Part shown: one piece after another, positions 1 through 7,950 of the stretch | Layout of the letters: the number at the start of each line of letters is the position of its first letter | Numbering within the stretch: position 1 is the stretch's first letter | NCBI RefSeq assembly: GCF_002352765.1 | Contig: NZ_KZ293963.1 | Span: forward strand, 1,386,368-1,450,367 | Direction: 5' to 3' | DNA from: Alteribacter populi | GTDB taxonomy: Bacteria; Bacillota; Bacilli; Bacillales; Salisediminibacteriaceae | Length of the DNA: 64,000 nt | Notes under the pieces: generated by a model | What the model was told of the DNA's origin: nothing | Database searches by the model: none | What the model saw: only the letters and a program-made list of their open reading frames with translations | Program-made: the position numbers and the translations under genes

Positions 1-117
1 AACAGTGATGAACTCGATCAAATCTTAGATCAAGGTGCTGAAAAAGCAAATCATCGTGCCCGAAAAACACTCATAAAAGCAGAACGTGCAATGGGGTTAG
101 AGCGAAAGCGGCGCTAG
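1..117 (+). CDS. trpS: Tryptophanyl-tRNA synthetase, C-terminal 38 residues (partial)
   Basis: Open reading frame entering from the left edge in frame 1 and ending at TAG 115-117. The visible tail has the class I TrpS ending: an L-D-x-I-L-x-x-G-A-E-K-A segment, then an amphipathic helix and a basic end (G-L-E-R-K-R-R). TrpS charges tRNA-Trp in the cytoplasm. The next gene, yjbA, is convergent; yjbA and trpS are neighbours in B. subtilis, which supports the call. The catalytic HIGH and KMSKS regions lie outside the window. Confidence 0.8.
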   Translation, partial: NSDELDQILDQGAEKANHRARKTLIKAERAMGLERKRR

Positions 118-182
118 TAAATAGTGCGCTTGGGTGCAAGTTGCCAGCTCGGGCGTTTTATTTCGACCACTCACCTCCCTAT

Positions 183-303
183 AAGAAAGAATAGGATCTC
201 CTGCTAAATACCAACTTCCTATGCGTGCGAGGTATGGCTTACGAAGCGACCAGCTTTATGCTCTAAGCTGTGCCGCCTCAACCTTTCTATACTTTCTTTA
301 CTC
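183..303. repeat. Dispersed intergenic repeat (MITE-like), copy 1
   Basis: Non-coding stretch between trpS and yjbA. Positions 233-285 match, with few differences, the reverse complement of 40783-40845 inside another bounded repeat. The ends form an imperfect inverted repeat (AAAGAATAG near 187, complement of CTATACTTT near 289). No ORF with a ribosome binding site is inside. Confidence 0.6.
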
Positions 304-311
304 TTAAGAAC

Positions 312-341
312 TAAAAACAACCGGAGAATCCTCTCCGGTTG
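312..341 (-). terminator. Rho-independent terminator of yjbA
   Basis: Perfect 10-bp stem (CAACCGGAGA / TCTCCGGTTG) with a 4-nt loop, followed on the minus strand by a T-run. It lies just beyond the yjbA stop. Confidence 0.85.
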
Positions 342-349
342 CTTCCCTA

Positions 350-1096
350 TTATTTTACACTTTCGCCTTGCTGTAAATCCCAAAGTTTCTCAAAAAATGG
401 CTGTCCTTTAATCATCGCTTGGCAAAACTCATCATGCTTTTTTGACCAGCCGTTTTTGATGTCTTCAAAAAGGCCATCCCAGGCATCGTCAAAACTGCAT
501 AGTTGGATGAATTCGTACTTCTCAGGTGCCCACTCAGTGTACCAGTAGCGAACTTCAGCTAGTGATGCTTCGGCATATAATTGGTCCAATGCCATAAACA
601 AAATTTGTTTTACCTGTCGTTCTCTTCTAATAAGCCCATGCATAAATGAAGGGTTAGGTGAAAGAATGTGGTACTCTTTTTCGCAATTGTAATAATTCAT
701 GTAGTAATCGCGCATTGGTTCATCTTTTACAAGCTCTAGAACTTGTCCTTCCTGCCTTGGCACCATCCGACTTTTACGGACCGGGGTATTATACCCCATC
801 GTATCAACTACAAGACAGCGTTCTCCGTCTGTCGCGATAAAGCAATAATCGAGCTCCAAGCGCTGACTGTTTTTTCGGACATAGCTTTGTTGGTGAACAT
901 CTGCCAATAGTTCCTCAGGCAATTCCTGCAGTGTGTTCTCTATGTAGTCAAAAAGATGTTCTGAAAGCTTAATAATGACCGCTTGATCTAACAGTTCAAT
1001 TCGATCTTCTTTACGCCACTCGAAAAATTCACAGACGTTGTAACCATTTTCTTCACCTTCAAACCAGTTTACCCATACATCCCGCAAGTGGAGCAT
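350..1096 (-). CDS. yjbA: YjbA family protein (DUF3603)
   Basis: 248 aa, full length for the YjbA/DUF3603 family, whose function is unknown. The N-terminus (L-R-D-V-W-V-N-W-F-E-G) and central E-L-D-Y-C-F-I-A segment are the parts that prompted the call. No signal peptide or membrane segment is visible, so it is probably cytoplasmic. The ATG at 1096 is preceded by AAGGGGG at good spacing. It lies between trpS and yjaZ, the same neighbourhood as in B. subtilis, where an oligopeptide transporter sits between yjaZ and yjbA; that transporter is absent here. Confidence 0.8.
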   Translation of the reverse strand: MLHLRDVWVNWFEGEENGYNVCEFFEWRKEDRIELLDQAVIIKLSEHLFDYIENTLQELPEELLADVHQQSYVRKNSQRLELDYCFIATDGERCLVVDTMGYNTPVRKSRMVPRQEGQVLELVKDEPMRDYYMNYYNCEKEYHILSPNPSFMHGLIRRERQVKQILFMALDQLYAEASLAEVRYWYTEWAPEKYEFIQLCSFDDAWDGLFEDIKNGWSKKHDEFCQAMIKGQPFFEKLWDLQQGESVK

Positions 1097-1166
1097 AGCA
1101 GAACCCCCTTACAAGCTAACATTTGTATTCTTAAGTATGGGCAGAGGCTATCCAGTTTATTCCACA

Positions 1167-1391
1167 CTATTCAATTCTTTTTTCTTCGTTCTCCTTTGAA
1201 GGGTAATAAATCGCAAACCAAATCATTAATAACCCAGCTATAAAAAAATAGGACTCTATTCGAAAAGCCATAAACATTAAGTAACGAATGAAGGAAAATC
1301 CAACAGTAAACAAGTTCAAATAAGCTACGAACGTGATCCCGCCAAAAACCGAAAAACTGAATCCTATCATTAACCATACAATCCGAAACAT
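1167..1391 (-). CDS. Small two-helix membrane protein
   Basis: 74 aa. Two hydrophobic segments (about residues 5-28 and 40-63) and a charged C-terminal tail (K-E-N-E-E-K-R) give a small integral membrane protein of unknown function. The ATG has a good ribosome binding site (AGAGGTGG, 6 nt upstream). An overlapping 119-codon frame on the same strand has no such site and is poor in Bacillus codon style. The family is not recognised. Confidence 0.65.
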   Translation of the reverse strand: MFRIVWLMIGFSFSVFGGITFVAYLNLFTVGFSFIRYLMFMAFRIESYFFIAGLLMIWFAIYYPSKENEEKRIE

Positions 1392-1517
1392 CCGCTACCA
1401 CCTCTTTCACGTTTGGACCTTTGTGGTTGGATGTGCGATACCGCTCGTCCTTATTTAATACATATGTACCAGTTTCTTTTACATTCATTTTTTTGACAAA
1501 ATTGTAGTTCGCTTTCG

Positions 1518-2348
1518 TTAACTCCCCCACTTAGACAAAGTTAAAATTTCATCTGGCGATAAAGCAAAAACATCCACATCTTTATAAGAGGAACCTGTTA
1601 GCTTATAAAAATCACGGACAATATAGTAGCCAATACAATAGCCAACCATTTTAGGCAAGGAGTGACCGCCGTACATGAAATGGTCGTGATAACGTCTGCC
1701 CTGAATCTGGCGCTTCTCGGCAAGAGACACTTGCCACCACCTTTGACACTGCTCTTTAGTATAAAGATTCGTCCATGGAGCAAGTTCTTCTTTTCCGAGG
1801 TGACGACGAACGGCAGATTCCGCAAGACCTTCCATTACCATCGATTCAAGTAATGTGACACTCTCCTCGTCGTTGTCCTGATAAAACAATCTGCAACCAT
1901 GATTGTATTCATGGGTTAGCAACGCTTTCGTCGCTGAAAGAGGTAATGATTCATCGAAAAATAAAAGGATGCATGTTCTAAAAGTGACGCCGTTCTTATG
2001 ATTTAAATTTTCAATAAGTCGGTAATTATCCATGTCAATCGGAAAAAGAAAAACAGGCAATTCAGGTCCATTCCATAGTGCCTTTAGCTTCAAATAATGT
2101 TTTTGTAGCTCTTTTAAGTAAGATTTTGTTCTTACTGCTTTTATAAAACGATCCCAATCCGCTTTTGGTTTTCGTAATCCTTGCTGGCTTAAATAAAGGT
2201 GCAATTCATAAAGCGATGCAGAAGAAAAGTGTTTGTGCAGAGGTTTACACATCGTCTCAGCTTGAAAAATCATTGCCTCTTCCCAGGCCATGTCTCTTAC
2301 TTCTTTGGAAAATTTCACAAACGCTACGAGATCACATTGGAGTCCCAA
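1518..2348 (-). CDS. yjaZ: YjaZ-like putative Zn-dependent protease (DUF2268)
   Basis: 276 aa. Contains the zinc-protease signature H-E-Y-N-H (HExxH) around residue 158, within L-L-T-H-E-Y-N-H-G, and a downstream glutamate-rich E-S-V-T-L-L-E-S-M-V-M-E-G-L-A-E-S segment that could supply the third ligand. This is typical of DUF2268 proteins, which are predicted metallopeptidases with no established substrate. The start is TTG at 2348 with AGGAGG seven bases upstream. It lies between yjbA and the fab genes as yjaZ does in B. subtilis, although other genes have been inserted in between. Confidence 0.8.
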   Translation of the reverse strand: MGLQCDLVAFVKFSKEVRDMAWEEAMIFQAETMCKPLHKHFSSASLYELHLYLSQQGLRKPKADWDRFIKAVRTKSYLKELQKHYLKLKALWNGPELPVFLFPIDMDNYRLIENLNHKNGVTFRTCILLFFDESLPLSATKALLTHEYNHGCRLFYQDNDEESVTLLESMVMEGLAESAVRRHLGKEELAPWTNLYTKEQCQRWWQVSLAEKRQIQGRRYHDHFMYGGHSLPKMVGYCIGYYIVRDFYKLTGSSYKDVDVFALSPDEILTLSKWGS

Positions 2349-2556
2349 AAAAACACCTCCTCTAATAGTCTATGCCATCAAGCATATGTTTGTGTTAAGT
2401 TCTAGCTTTGTGCTTGAGTAAAGGAAGATTACAACCGGCTTTTTTTCATACCTCTGACTTATGATAAAAGTCCTGAACCTAGTATTCTCAAAGCGTTAAT
2501 GAGTATTCTGGCATCCTTTCTCACAATTTACCAATAGTGCTATACTTAGGGAGAGA

Positions 2557-3678
2557 GTGAGGAAGGGAGTTGGGATCATCGATAATAAAGAGAGACTGTC
2601 CATTTTCTCAAAGGAATTAAATGACCTTCTTAATACACTTTATGAACATAGCAAGACTCAAGAAAAAGTATCAACTACATTAATCATAAAAAATTCGTTC
2701 CTATACTTAGTGAGAAGAGTTAAAAACATCCTCTCATTAAGATGGGGATTCTCTGCGCTTATCGTTGTACTGCCAGGCTGGATACTAAACACAACGACTG
2801 AAGCTTTTGAAGGATTCCTGACATTACCCACCAGTTCTTTTCTTGTCCTAACAGGCGTAGGCATATTAGTAAGTGCAGTTTATCTACGCACATTGGTGCT
2901 AAATGAAATGAGTACCATTACAAGTGACATGTTTCACTTAGGCATTTATGAGAAAAGAAAGAAAGAGGAATTCAACGCACTTATAAATTTGGCCAACCAA
3001 AAGGATTTCGTATTGACACTGAAAGAAGATATTTTAGCAGGCTTTAATGAAGGAGTCGATGCAGAAGCGTTTCAACGACTTATTGGAAATATTGAATCTC
3101 AACAAGAAGCCATACAGAAAAAAGACCTCGCTCTACGGGTCCTTATCGATCGATTAGAGGAAACAGAGGAAAGAGCGCTGTTAATCAATGATAAATTTAA
3201 TATCCTTATGGATTTTATTTATCAATTAAGAGCCAAATTGACATTACTCGTAAATGACCGGTTCAGTCTTGATAATATCAATTTTGGTACAAATTACTCT
3301 TTGTACAAAGTCCGTGATGAAGGGATCGTTTTGATCGATGCTTTTGGCATGAACAAGGCTGAACTACATGTTTTTATTCCAATGGACAAGGGAACTGATA
3401 AATACATTCTTTCACTAAATCATACCGAAAAAGACCCCCTTATCCTAGATGATTTTATATCTTGGAAGCGCACACTCCAAGATGGCTCCGAATGGGTACT
3501 ATCTTTACATTTGGACGAATCGAACAGAGACAAGTTGAATGTTGCTGACGAGACTGGTAAACTTAATTTAACTATCACACAGGAACTTTTGTGGATTTGT
3601 TGCGAATTAGTGAATAAATTCGATGTAAAGTTTGTGGGGTTGAAGAGGGAGGACAAAGATGGAGCAAGCCACTTATGA
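2557..3678 (+). CDS. Hypothetical protein, two membrane segments plus coiled coil
   Basis: 373 aa, not recognised. Visible architecture: a short cytosolic N-terminus, two hydrophobic helices (about residues 63-80 and 90-112), a long Glu/Gln/Lys-rich stretch (about 125-225) with coiled-coil character, then a mixed C-terminal domain (about 225-365) that looks globular. The GTG at 2557 is the furthest upstream start with an AGGGAG-type site; the exact start is uncertain. The end overlaps the next gene by 20 nt, so the pair is probably cotranscribed. It interrupts the otherwise conserved yjaZ-fab order, suggesting an accessory insertion. Confidence 0.6.
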   Translation: MRKGVGIIDNKERLSIFSKELNDLLNTLYEHSKTQEKVSTTLIIKNSFLYLVRRVKNILSLRWGFSALIVVLPGWILNTTTEAFEGFLTLPTSSFLVLTGVGILVSAVYLRTLVLNEMSTITSDMFHLGIYEKRKKEEFNALINLANQKDFVLTLKEDILAGFNEGVDAEAFQRLIGNIESQQEAIQKKDLALRVLIDRLEETEERALLINDKFNILMDFIYQLRAKLTLLVNDRFSLDNINFGTNYSLYKVRDEGIVLIDAFGMNKAELHVFIPMDKGTDKYILSLNHTEKDPLILDDFISWKRTLQDGSEWVLSLHLDESNRDKLNVADETGKLNLTITQELLWICCELVNKFDVKFVGLKREDKDGASHL

Positions 3679-3886
3679 TGGACCACGTTTGAAAACACTT
3701 GCTGACGAACAATCATATTCAAAAAAAGTCCTCGATGAGTACATGCAGCAAATGAAAAAGGACAACGAACGAGCCAAAACGATCGCATTACAGGCGTTAG
3801 GGACCGTCGATGACACCGTTCACTACGATGATTCAGAAATAATAAATGGTAAAGTACATTACCATACGAAAAAAGCCGGCAAGTAA
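3659..3886 (+). CDS. Small hydrophilic protein, paralogue of the 34-aa ORF at 3992-4096
   Basis: 75 aa. Starts within the end of the preceding gene (ATG at 3659, preceded by GGGAGGACAAAG), implying translational coupling. Its central segment M-K-K-D-N-E-R-A-K followed by A-L resembles M-K-K-D-N-E-K-A-K...A-L in the tiny convergent gene just downstream. Charged, no membrane segment, no known family. A terminator overlaps the stop codon. Confidence 0.6.
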   Translation: MEQATYDGPRLKTLADEQSYSKKVLDEYMQQMKKDNERAKTIALQALGTVDDTVHYDDSEIINGKVHYHTKKAGK

Positions 3887-3898
3887 TTGCCGGTTTTT
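3875..3898 (+). terminator. Terminator overlapping the stop of the 3659-3886 gene
   Basis: Stem CCGGCAA / TTGCCGG with a 4-nt loop then five T. The TAA stop codon (3884-3886) lies in the loop. Confidence 0.85.
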
Positions 3899-3991
3899 AT
3901 ACGTTCTAAGCTTAAGCCAAGTTTTCTATGCACTTTCTCACTGCGTTATATATATTGGTGATAGTACAAGTCAACTAAGGCTTGCACTTTT

Positions 3992-4096
3992 TTACTTGTT
4001 TAATGCTTTTTTCGCGTCTTCTTTTGCTTTTTCATTATCTTTTTTCATATCATTCATCATGCTATCCATCATCTTAGCTGAATCTGACTTTGACAA
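3992..4096 (-). CDS. Tiny charged protein (34 aa), paralogue of 3659-3886
   Basis: Too short for ordinary ORF calling. TTG start at 4096 with a perfect AGGAGG eight bases upstream, and a 34-codon frame rich in Lys, Asp and Met (starts M-S-K-S-D-S-A-K-M-M-D). The second half, D-M-K-K-D-N-E-K-A-K, is shared with the small protein encoded convergently at 3659-3886. No function known; the resemblance plus the ribosome binding site make it likely to be real. Confidence 0.6.
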   Translation of the reverse strand: MSKSDSAKMMDSMMNDMKKDNEKAKEDAKKALNK

Positions 4097-4319
4097 AACG
4101 AGCGCCTCCTAATCTTTGTTGTCATTATCTTGTCCTATTGAACCGCTCCCTATACAACGAACCAAAGGAGAACGAGACTTTTCATGATTTTTATATTCAT
4201 CTGCTTGGCATTATGTGATTTTCCTTTCTACTTTAATGCAAAAAAACACCACGCGGCGTGAAGATAGTCCCCATATCCTTTCTTACTTCGGGATTGCTGA
4301 ATAACTCTAGAACTCAAAT

Positions 4320-4460
4320 ACAAAGGGTGCCGCTTCCATGGCTTCGCTTTCCGCAGGCAACGCTTCAGCCTCCTCATTCGCGAAAGGCGTGCTCATGTTG
4401 CTTTTCCTGAGGGAGTCTCCGCCATTGCAGCAGCACCCTTGGCTCCCTCATGTTTATCTC
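4320..4460. repeat. Dispersed GC-rich intergenic repeat, diverged copy
   Basis: The 557-base gap 4097-4653 has no convincing gene. Positions 4351-4374 match 36325-36348 at 23 of 24 bases (core GGCAACGCTTCAGCCTCCTC), and the surrounding bases resemble the repeat at 43030-43110 in reverse complement. The rest of the gap is unassigned apart from the liaR terminator. Confidence 0.5.
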
Positions 4461-4591
4461 AAAATCAAGTGCAAGGCTTTTAGCAAAAGAAGCGTTATTT
4501 CCTTGCAGATTCTCTCCATGAGAAAAAGCATATCCTCTTGCCATGTAGGCGTATGCTACTACTTATTCAGCAGCCTCTACTTCACTCAAAC

Positions 4592-4632
4592 TAAAAAAAC
4601 CGAGTACAAAACCCATTCGGATTTTACACTCG
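4592..4632 (-). terminator. Terminator of the liaFSR operon
   Basis: Nested hairpin on the minus strand: outer CGAGT/ACTCG and inner AAAATCC/GGGTTTT around a GAAT loop, followed by seven T. It is 22 bp past the liaR stop. Confidence 0.8.
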
Positions 4633-4653
4633 ATTCACTTCGTATCTAAAAAC

Positions 4654-5280
4654 TTACACTAGCTCGTGTTTATTGGCGTATATCGCCGCCTGCGTTCGGT
4701 CTTCTAGTTCTAATTTTGTGAAAATATGACTCACGTGCGTTTTGACTGTTTTAATCCCAATGTGGAGAATCTCGCCAATTTCTTTATTAGATTTTCCTAT
4801 GCCAATTAAAGCGAGAACCTCTTTTTCTCTAGGTGTTAATTCCTCATGTTTTGGTTTATTTCTCATTTGCTGAAACATTTTTTGGGTGACCTGTCCTTCA
4901 AACATCGCCTCCCCTTGCGCTGCTTTCCGTATACAGGCAGCAATTTCAGCAGCACTGGATGTTTTTAGAATATAACTAAATGCCCCAGCTTCCATCACTG
5001 GAAAGAGCATTTCGTCATCAAGGTAGCTTGTGAGCACAATAATTTTTGCTTGGTGATCGCAAAGCGCTTTTGTCGCTTCTACCCCATTCATCTCATCCAT
5101 TAACAAATCCATTAAGATGATATCTGGCTGAAGGTTATAAGCTTGATCTACAGCTTCTTTTCCATTCCTTCCTTCTCCTACGACTTCGATATCGTTCTCT
5201 GTTTGGAGATAGGTGCTTAATCCCATACGGACCATTTCATGATCATCGACAATTAACACTTTAATCTTACTCAACCTCAT
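4654..5280 (-). CDS. liaR: LiaR-type response regulator (NarL/LuxR family)
   Basis: 208 aa from ATG 5280. Receiver domain (about residues 4-120) has the phospho-acceptor in I-I-L-M-D-L-L-M and the acidic pocket V-D-D-H-E; the LuxR-type helix-turn-helix (about 142-205) contains L-T-P-R-E-K-E-V-L and I-G-K-S-N-K-E-I-G. With the adjacent kinase and LiaF it forms the LiaFSR cell-envelope stress system: LiaS phosphorylates LiaR, which activates promoters when lipid II-cycle antibiotics damage the envelope. It overlaps the liaS end by 14 nt. The start could be TTG 5274, closer to the B. subtilis N-terminus. The usual liaIH target genes are not in this window. Confidence 0.87.
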   Translation of the reverse strand: MRLSKIKVLIVDDHEMVRMGLSTYLQTENDIEVVGEGRNGKEAVDQAYNLQPDIILMDLLMDEMNGVEATKALCDHQAKIIVLTSYLDDEMLFPVMEAGAFSYILKTSSAAEIAACIRKAAQGEAMFEGQVTQKMFQQMRNKPKHEELTPREKEVLALIGIGKSNKEIGEILHIGIKTVKTHVSHIFTKLELEDRTQAAIYANKHELV

Positions 5281-6436
5281 CTCTCCCCTCACGCTCAACC
5301 CCTGCAATGGGTACGCGTATTTTTATCGTTGTCCCCTCTCCAGGGTAAGACAGCATCGAAAAATGTCCTCCTAACTCTTCAATCCTCTCTCTCATTGTCG
5401 TTAACCCATAGGAGACCTGCTGTTCATCCTTTTGATCATCCATATTAAACCCGATACCATCATCTTTCATCATGACGAGTAACTTTTGATCCTTGTGCTT
5501 TAGACCAAATGAAAACACAGCAGCTTTGGAATGCCGGAGTGTGTTCGATAATCCCTCTTGTACAACACGGAACAATTGATCTTCTATTCCTGGATCGAGT
5601 AAGGGCAGTTCTTCCAGCGTCCATTTAAATTGCATTTGTGGGTGCTTTGGCTGTAATTCCTGAAATAAATAATCTAAAGCTTCCTTTAATGCTTTCCCTT
5701 CAAGTGTAATAGGACGTAAATGCATAATGAGAGCTCGAAGCTCCTGCTGTGCATCATGAATCATTTTTTCGATCTGTTCGATCAGCTGTTTTGAACGTTC
5801 GGGCTCTTCATCTAACATTCTCGGAATTGCACCTAACGACATCGAAACGGCAAATAGCTGTTGACTTACAGCATCGTGCAACTCTCTTGCCAACTTTCTT
5901 CTTTCCTCTAAACCAGCTGCTCGTTCTTTTTCTGAAATAAGAATGGCATTTTCATTTAAGATCCGATGCATCGAACGAATTTGTTTTTCATAACCGTCTG
6001 TCATCTCATTAAGTTCACTAGCTAATCGGTTCATTTCATCTTCACGGTTCAATTGGATCCGCTGCTTAAGAGAGCCACGCTGCACTTGCTTCATTTGATA
6101 AATTAAGTGAGTAACCGAACGTTTTAGCTCACTCGTATATGAAAATGAAAAAGCCAACCCTGTAACTAAGAAAATACTCGTAATAAATGCAATTAGAGCG
6201 AGCGCAACCTCAACATCTACAGCCACTTCATATAAACGCGTTAGGATCCCCGTTTCGCCTTCTTCACCTCGATAAAACTGACCGTAGAGCCAAAGTAACA
6301 CCCATGCAATGAGAAATGTAAGACCGCCAATTTTCAGTTGTAAACGAAGACCATCCCAAATTAGTCCTTTGGGACTTGTATCCTTATCTACTGCAGGATC
6401 AGGTGAAGGGATAGGATTGTCTGTATCTTTAATCAA
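5267..6436 (-). CDS. liaS: LiaS-type sensor histidine kinase
   Basis: 389 aa. Two membrane helices (about residues 34-52 and 73-97) bracket a short extracytoplasmic loop, as in intramembrane-sensing kinases, then a HAMP-like linker, a HisKA_3 dimerisation domain with the phospho-acceptor His in A-R-E-L-H-D-A-V-S-Q-Q-L, and a HATPase_c domain (D-D-G-I-G-F-N and G-E-G-T-T). The start is TTG 6436 with GGAGGTGAT upstream, overlapping liaF by 8 nt. Phosphorylates LiaR; LiaF inhibits it in characterised Bacillus systems. Confidence 0.87.
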   Translation of the reverse strand: MIKDTDNPIPSPDPAVDKDTSPKGLIWDGLRLQLKIGGLTFLIAWVLLWLYGQFYRGEEGETGILTRLYEVAVDVEVALALIAFITSIFLVTGLAFSFSYTSELKRSVTHLIYQMKQVQRGSLKQRIQLNREDEMNRLASELNEMTDGYEKQIRSMHRILNENAILISEKERAAGLEERRKLARELHDAVSQQLFAVSMSLGAIPRMLDEEPERSKQLIEQIEKMIHDAQQELRALIMHLRPITLEGKALKEALDYLFQELQPKHPQMQFKWTLEELPLLDPGIEDQLFRVVQEGLSNTLRHSKAAVFSFGLKHKDQKLLVMMKDDGIGFNMDDQKDEQQVSYGLTTMRERIEELGGHFSMLSYPGEGTTIKIRVPIAGVEREGRDEVE

Positions 6437-7319
6437 CAGCCATCACCTCCACGCTCCCCATATTCGTGTGAACATTTAAAATGAGCTTCTTCTCTGCCTC
6501 CTCGAAATTTGAACTTGTATACGTCGCACTCCGACTCGTTCCCGCGTAGCTATCATCAAACAGGGTCGCTTCTCCGATGTTCACATCCACTGTTGCTTGA
6601 ATCGCTAGATCTTTTGGCGCGGTAATCTCTACAGATCCGACCCAAGTGTAAATATCCAAATAATTTTCGCCTTCTTTTAGTACTGCTGTCGTCAGATCAA
6701 CCTCCACACTGCCGACTGTTAATCTAATTTCGTTGTCATCAAGCTGCCAAGGTCGTTTCCCTAACTCCACATCTCCTATTAATTGTTTCGTTTTGCTAGA
6801 ACTTTTCTTCGTATAGGAAGACTGATCAAATGACTGCCTCACTCTTTTTTTAGTCTCCTGTGCTCGACGCTTAGCCTTTGCAATCGACTCGAAATCAATG
6901 TCATCTATACTCTGTTTTAATGACCGACGATCTTCGTGATCTTCTATAGTAACTACAACGCCTCGATCACGATTTAGCAAAATCTGCAGTCCGATAAAAA
7001 TAATCAACAGTGGCCAAGTCCAGCTCCAAACATCAGCAAACGTAACAGCAAACCACTCTGCTCTGTTTCCGAGCAAAATGATCCCTAATGCCGTTACAGC
7101 CGATCCCCAAAGAAGTGATCCAAACCGCCACTTATCCCTCTTGGCATATTGAATAAAGTGGATGAAGCCTCGAAATAGCAGTTTCACTCCAAAAAGTACG
7201 ATGATCACTGGCCAATAAGTCGAGACGGTCTCACCGATTCCCGTATTGATTACACCTAAGTTGTTTAACAAATAAAGTAGTCCTATTGAGAGAATGATGA
7301 CTCCAATCCATTTACTCAT
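6429..7319 (-). CDS. liaF: LiaF-type membrane inhibitor of LiaRS
   Basis: 296 aa from ATG 7319, which has AAAGGG nine bases upstream (an upstream in-frame Met at 7373 has none). Four hydrophobic segments in the first half (about 3-20, 28-46, 56-78, 87-110), then a cytoplasmic linker rich in K/R, and a C-terminal beta-rich LiaF domain ending V-H-T-N-M-G-S-V-E-V. First gene of liaF-liaS-liaR. In B. subtilis LiaF holds the LiaS kinase off until envelope stress; that role is inferred here from domain order and neighbours. Confidence 0.87.
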   Translation of the reverse strand: MSKWIGVIILSIGLLYLLNNLGVINTGIGETVSTYWPVIIVLFGVKLLFRGFIHFIQYAKRDKWRFGSLLWGSAVTALGIILLGNRAEWFAVTFADVWSWTWPLLIIFIGLQILLNRDRGVVVTIEDHEDRRSLKQSIDDIDFESIAKAKRRAQETKKRVRQSFDQSSYTKKSSSKTKQLIGDVELGKRPWQLDDNEIRLTVGSVEVDLTTAVLKEGENYLDIYTWVGSVEITAPKDLAIQATVDVNIGEATLFDDSYAGTSRSATYTSSNFEEAEKKLILNVHTNMGSVEVMAVD

Positions 7320-7526
7320 CACACAAATCCCTTTCATTAAAAGTACATGTTCAAAGAAGGTGAAATCTGACAACTTCCCCCCCTCGGATTTTGAACATTT
7401 ACTAGAATTAGATACCAGAAAATTCTACATCTTTCTATTTATTGTAGCGTTTATTCTTACTCACGCCAATGAATTTTTTCATAATAAACGTCTAGAAAAT
7501 GATTGTTTTTACGGAGGAGCGTAGAT

Positions 7527-7700
7527 TTATACCTTTTCCATTTTTCGCTTTAAATGAACAACGATTTGCTTAATAAACGTCGATTTGCCGGCTCCCTACG
7601 GTCCGAGAAGTCCAAATGTTTCACCTTTATTAATCGTAAAAAAAATGCTCTCATTTGCTGTCACCTTCCCCTTTTTTAATGTTTTCGTTGATCGTCTCAT
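7527..7700 (-). pseudogene. ABC transporter ATPase N-terminal remnant with in-frame stop
   Basis: Reading from ATG 7700, the frame gives a recognisable ABC ATPase N-terminus: T-L-K-K-G-K-V-T-A-N-E-S-I, then I-N-K-G-E-T-F-G-L-L-G-P, a TAG at 7596-7598, then G-A-G-K-S-T-F-I-K-Q-I (Walker A). It ends at 7527 after 57 codons with no Q-loop, signature or Walker B. Together the nonsense codon inside Walker A and the truncation show a dead fragment. It sits between liaF and fabF in a 630-base gap (7320-7950) that otherwise has no intact gene. Confidence 0.75.
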
Positions 7701-7900
7701 TTCACATAACTCTTTTTCACTCGCGGTATCGTTTTTCTTCTAATTTAAGAATAACGCTCTCCTATTTCTTAAAAAACGGCCGGCAGACGGTTTGTAACTC
7801 ATACTTAAGGCTGATTTTCACCTCAGACCAGTTTAGATTTAGCTCATAAACGCCGTTAACTAATCTCTTATGTACACTCATATACAACCTTTTAAAACAG

Positions 7901-7931
7901 AAAAAACCCCTTCCTTTATAAAGGAAGAGGC
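7901..7931 (-). terminator. Terminator of fabHF
   Basis: Palindrome CTTCCTTTATAAAGGAAG flanked by extra pairing, with a T-run on the minus strand, 20 bp after the fabF stop. Confidence 0.85.
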
Positions 7932-7950
7932 TTGTTCATGTTTTACTTCT

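Noticed and set aside
1171..1530. 119-codon frame over the small membrane gene
   Set aside because: No ribosome binding site; the other frame has a good one and a sensible two-helix protein.
7762..7881. 39-codon frame near the ABC remnant
   Set aside because: Could be another piece of a lost gene, but no motif and no ribosome binding site were convincing.
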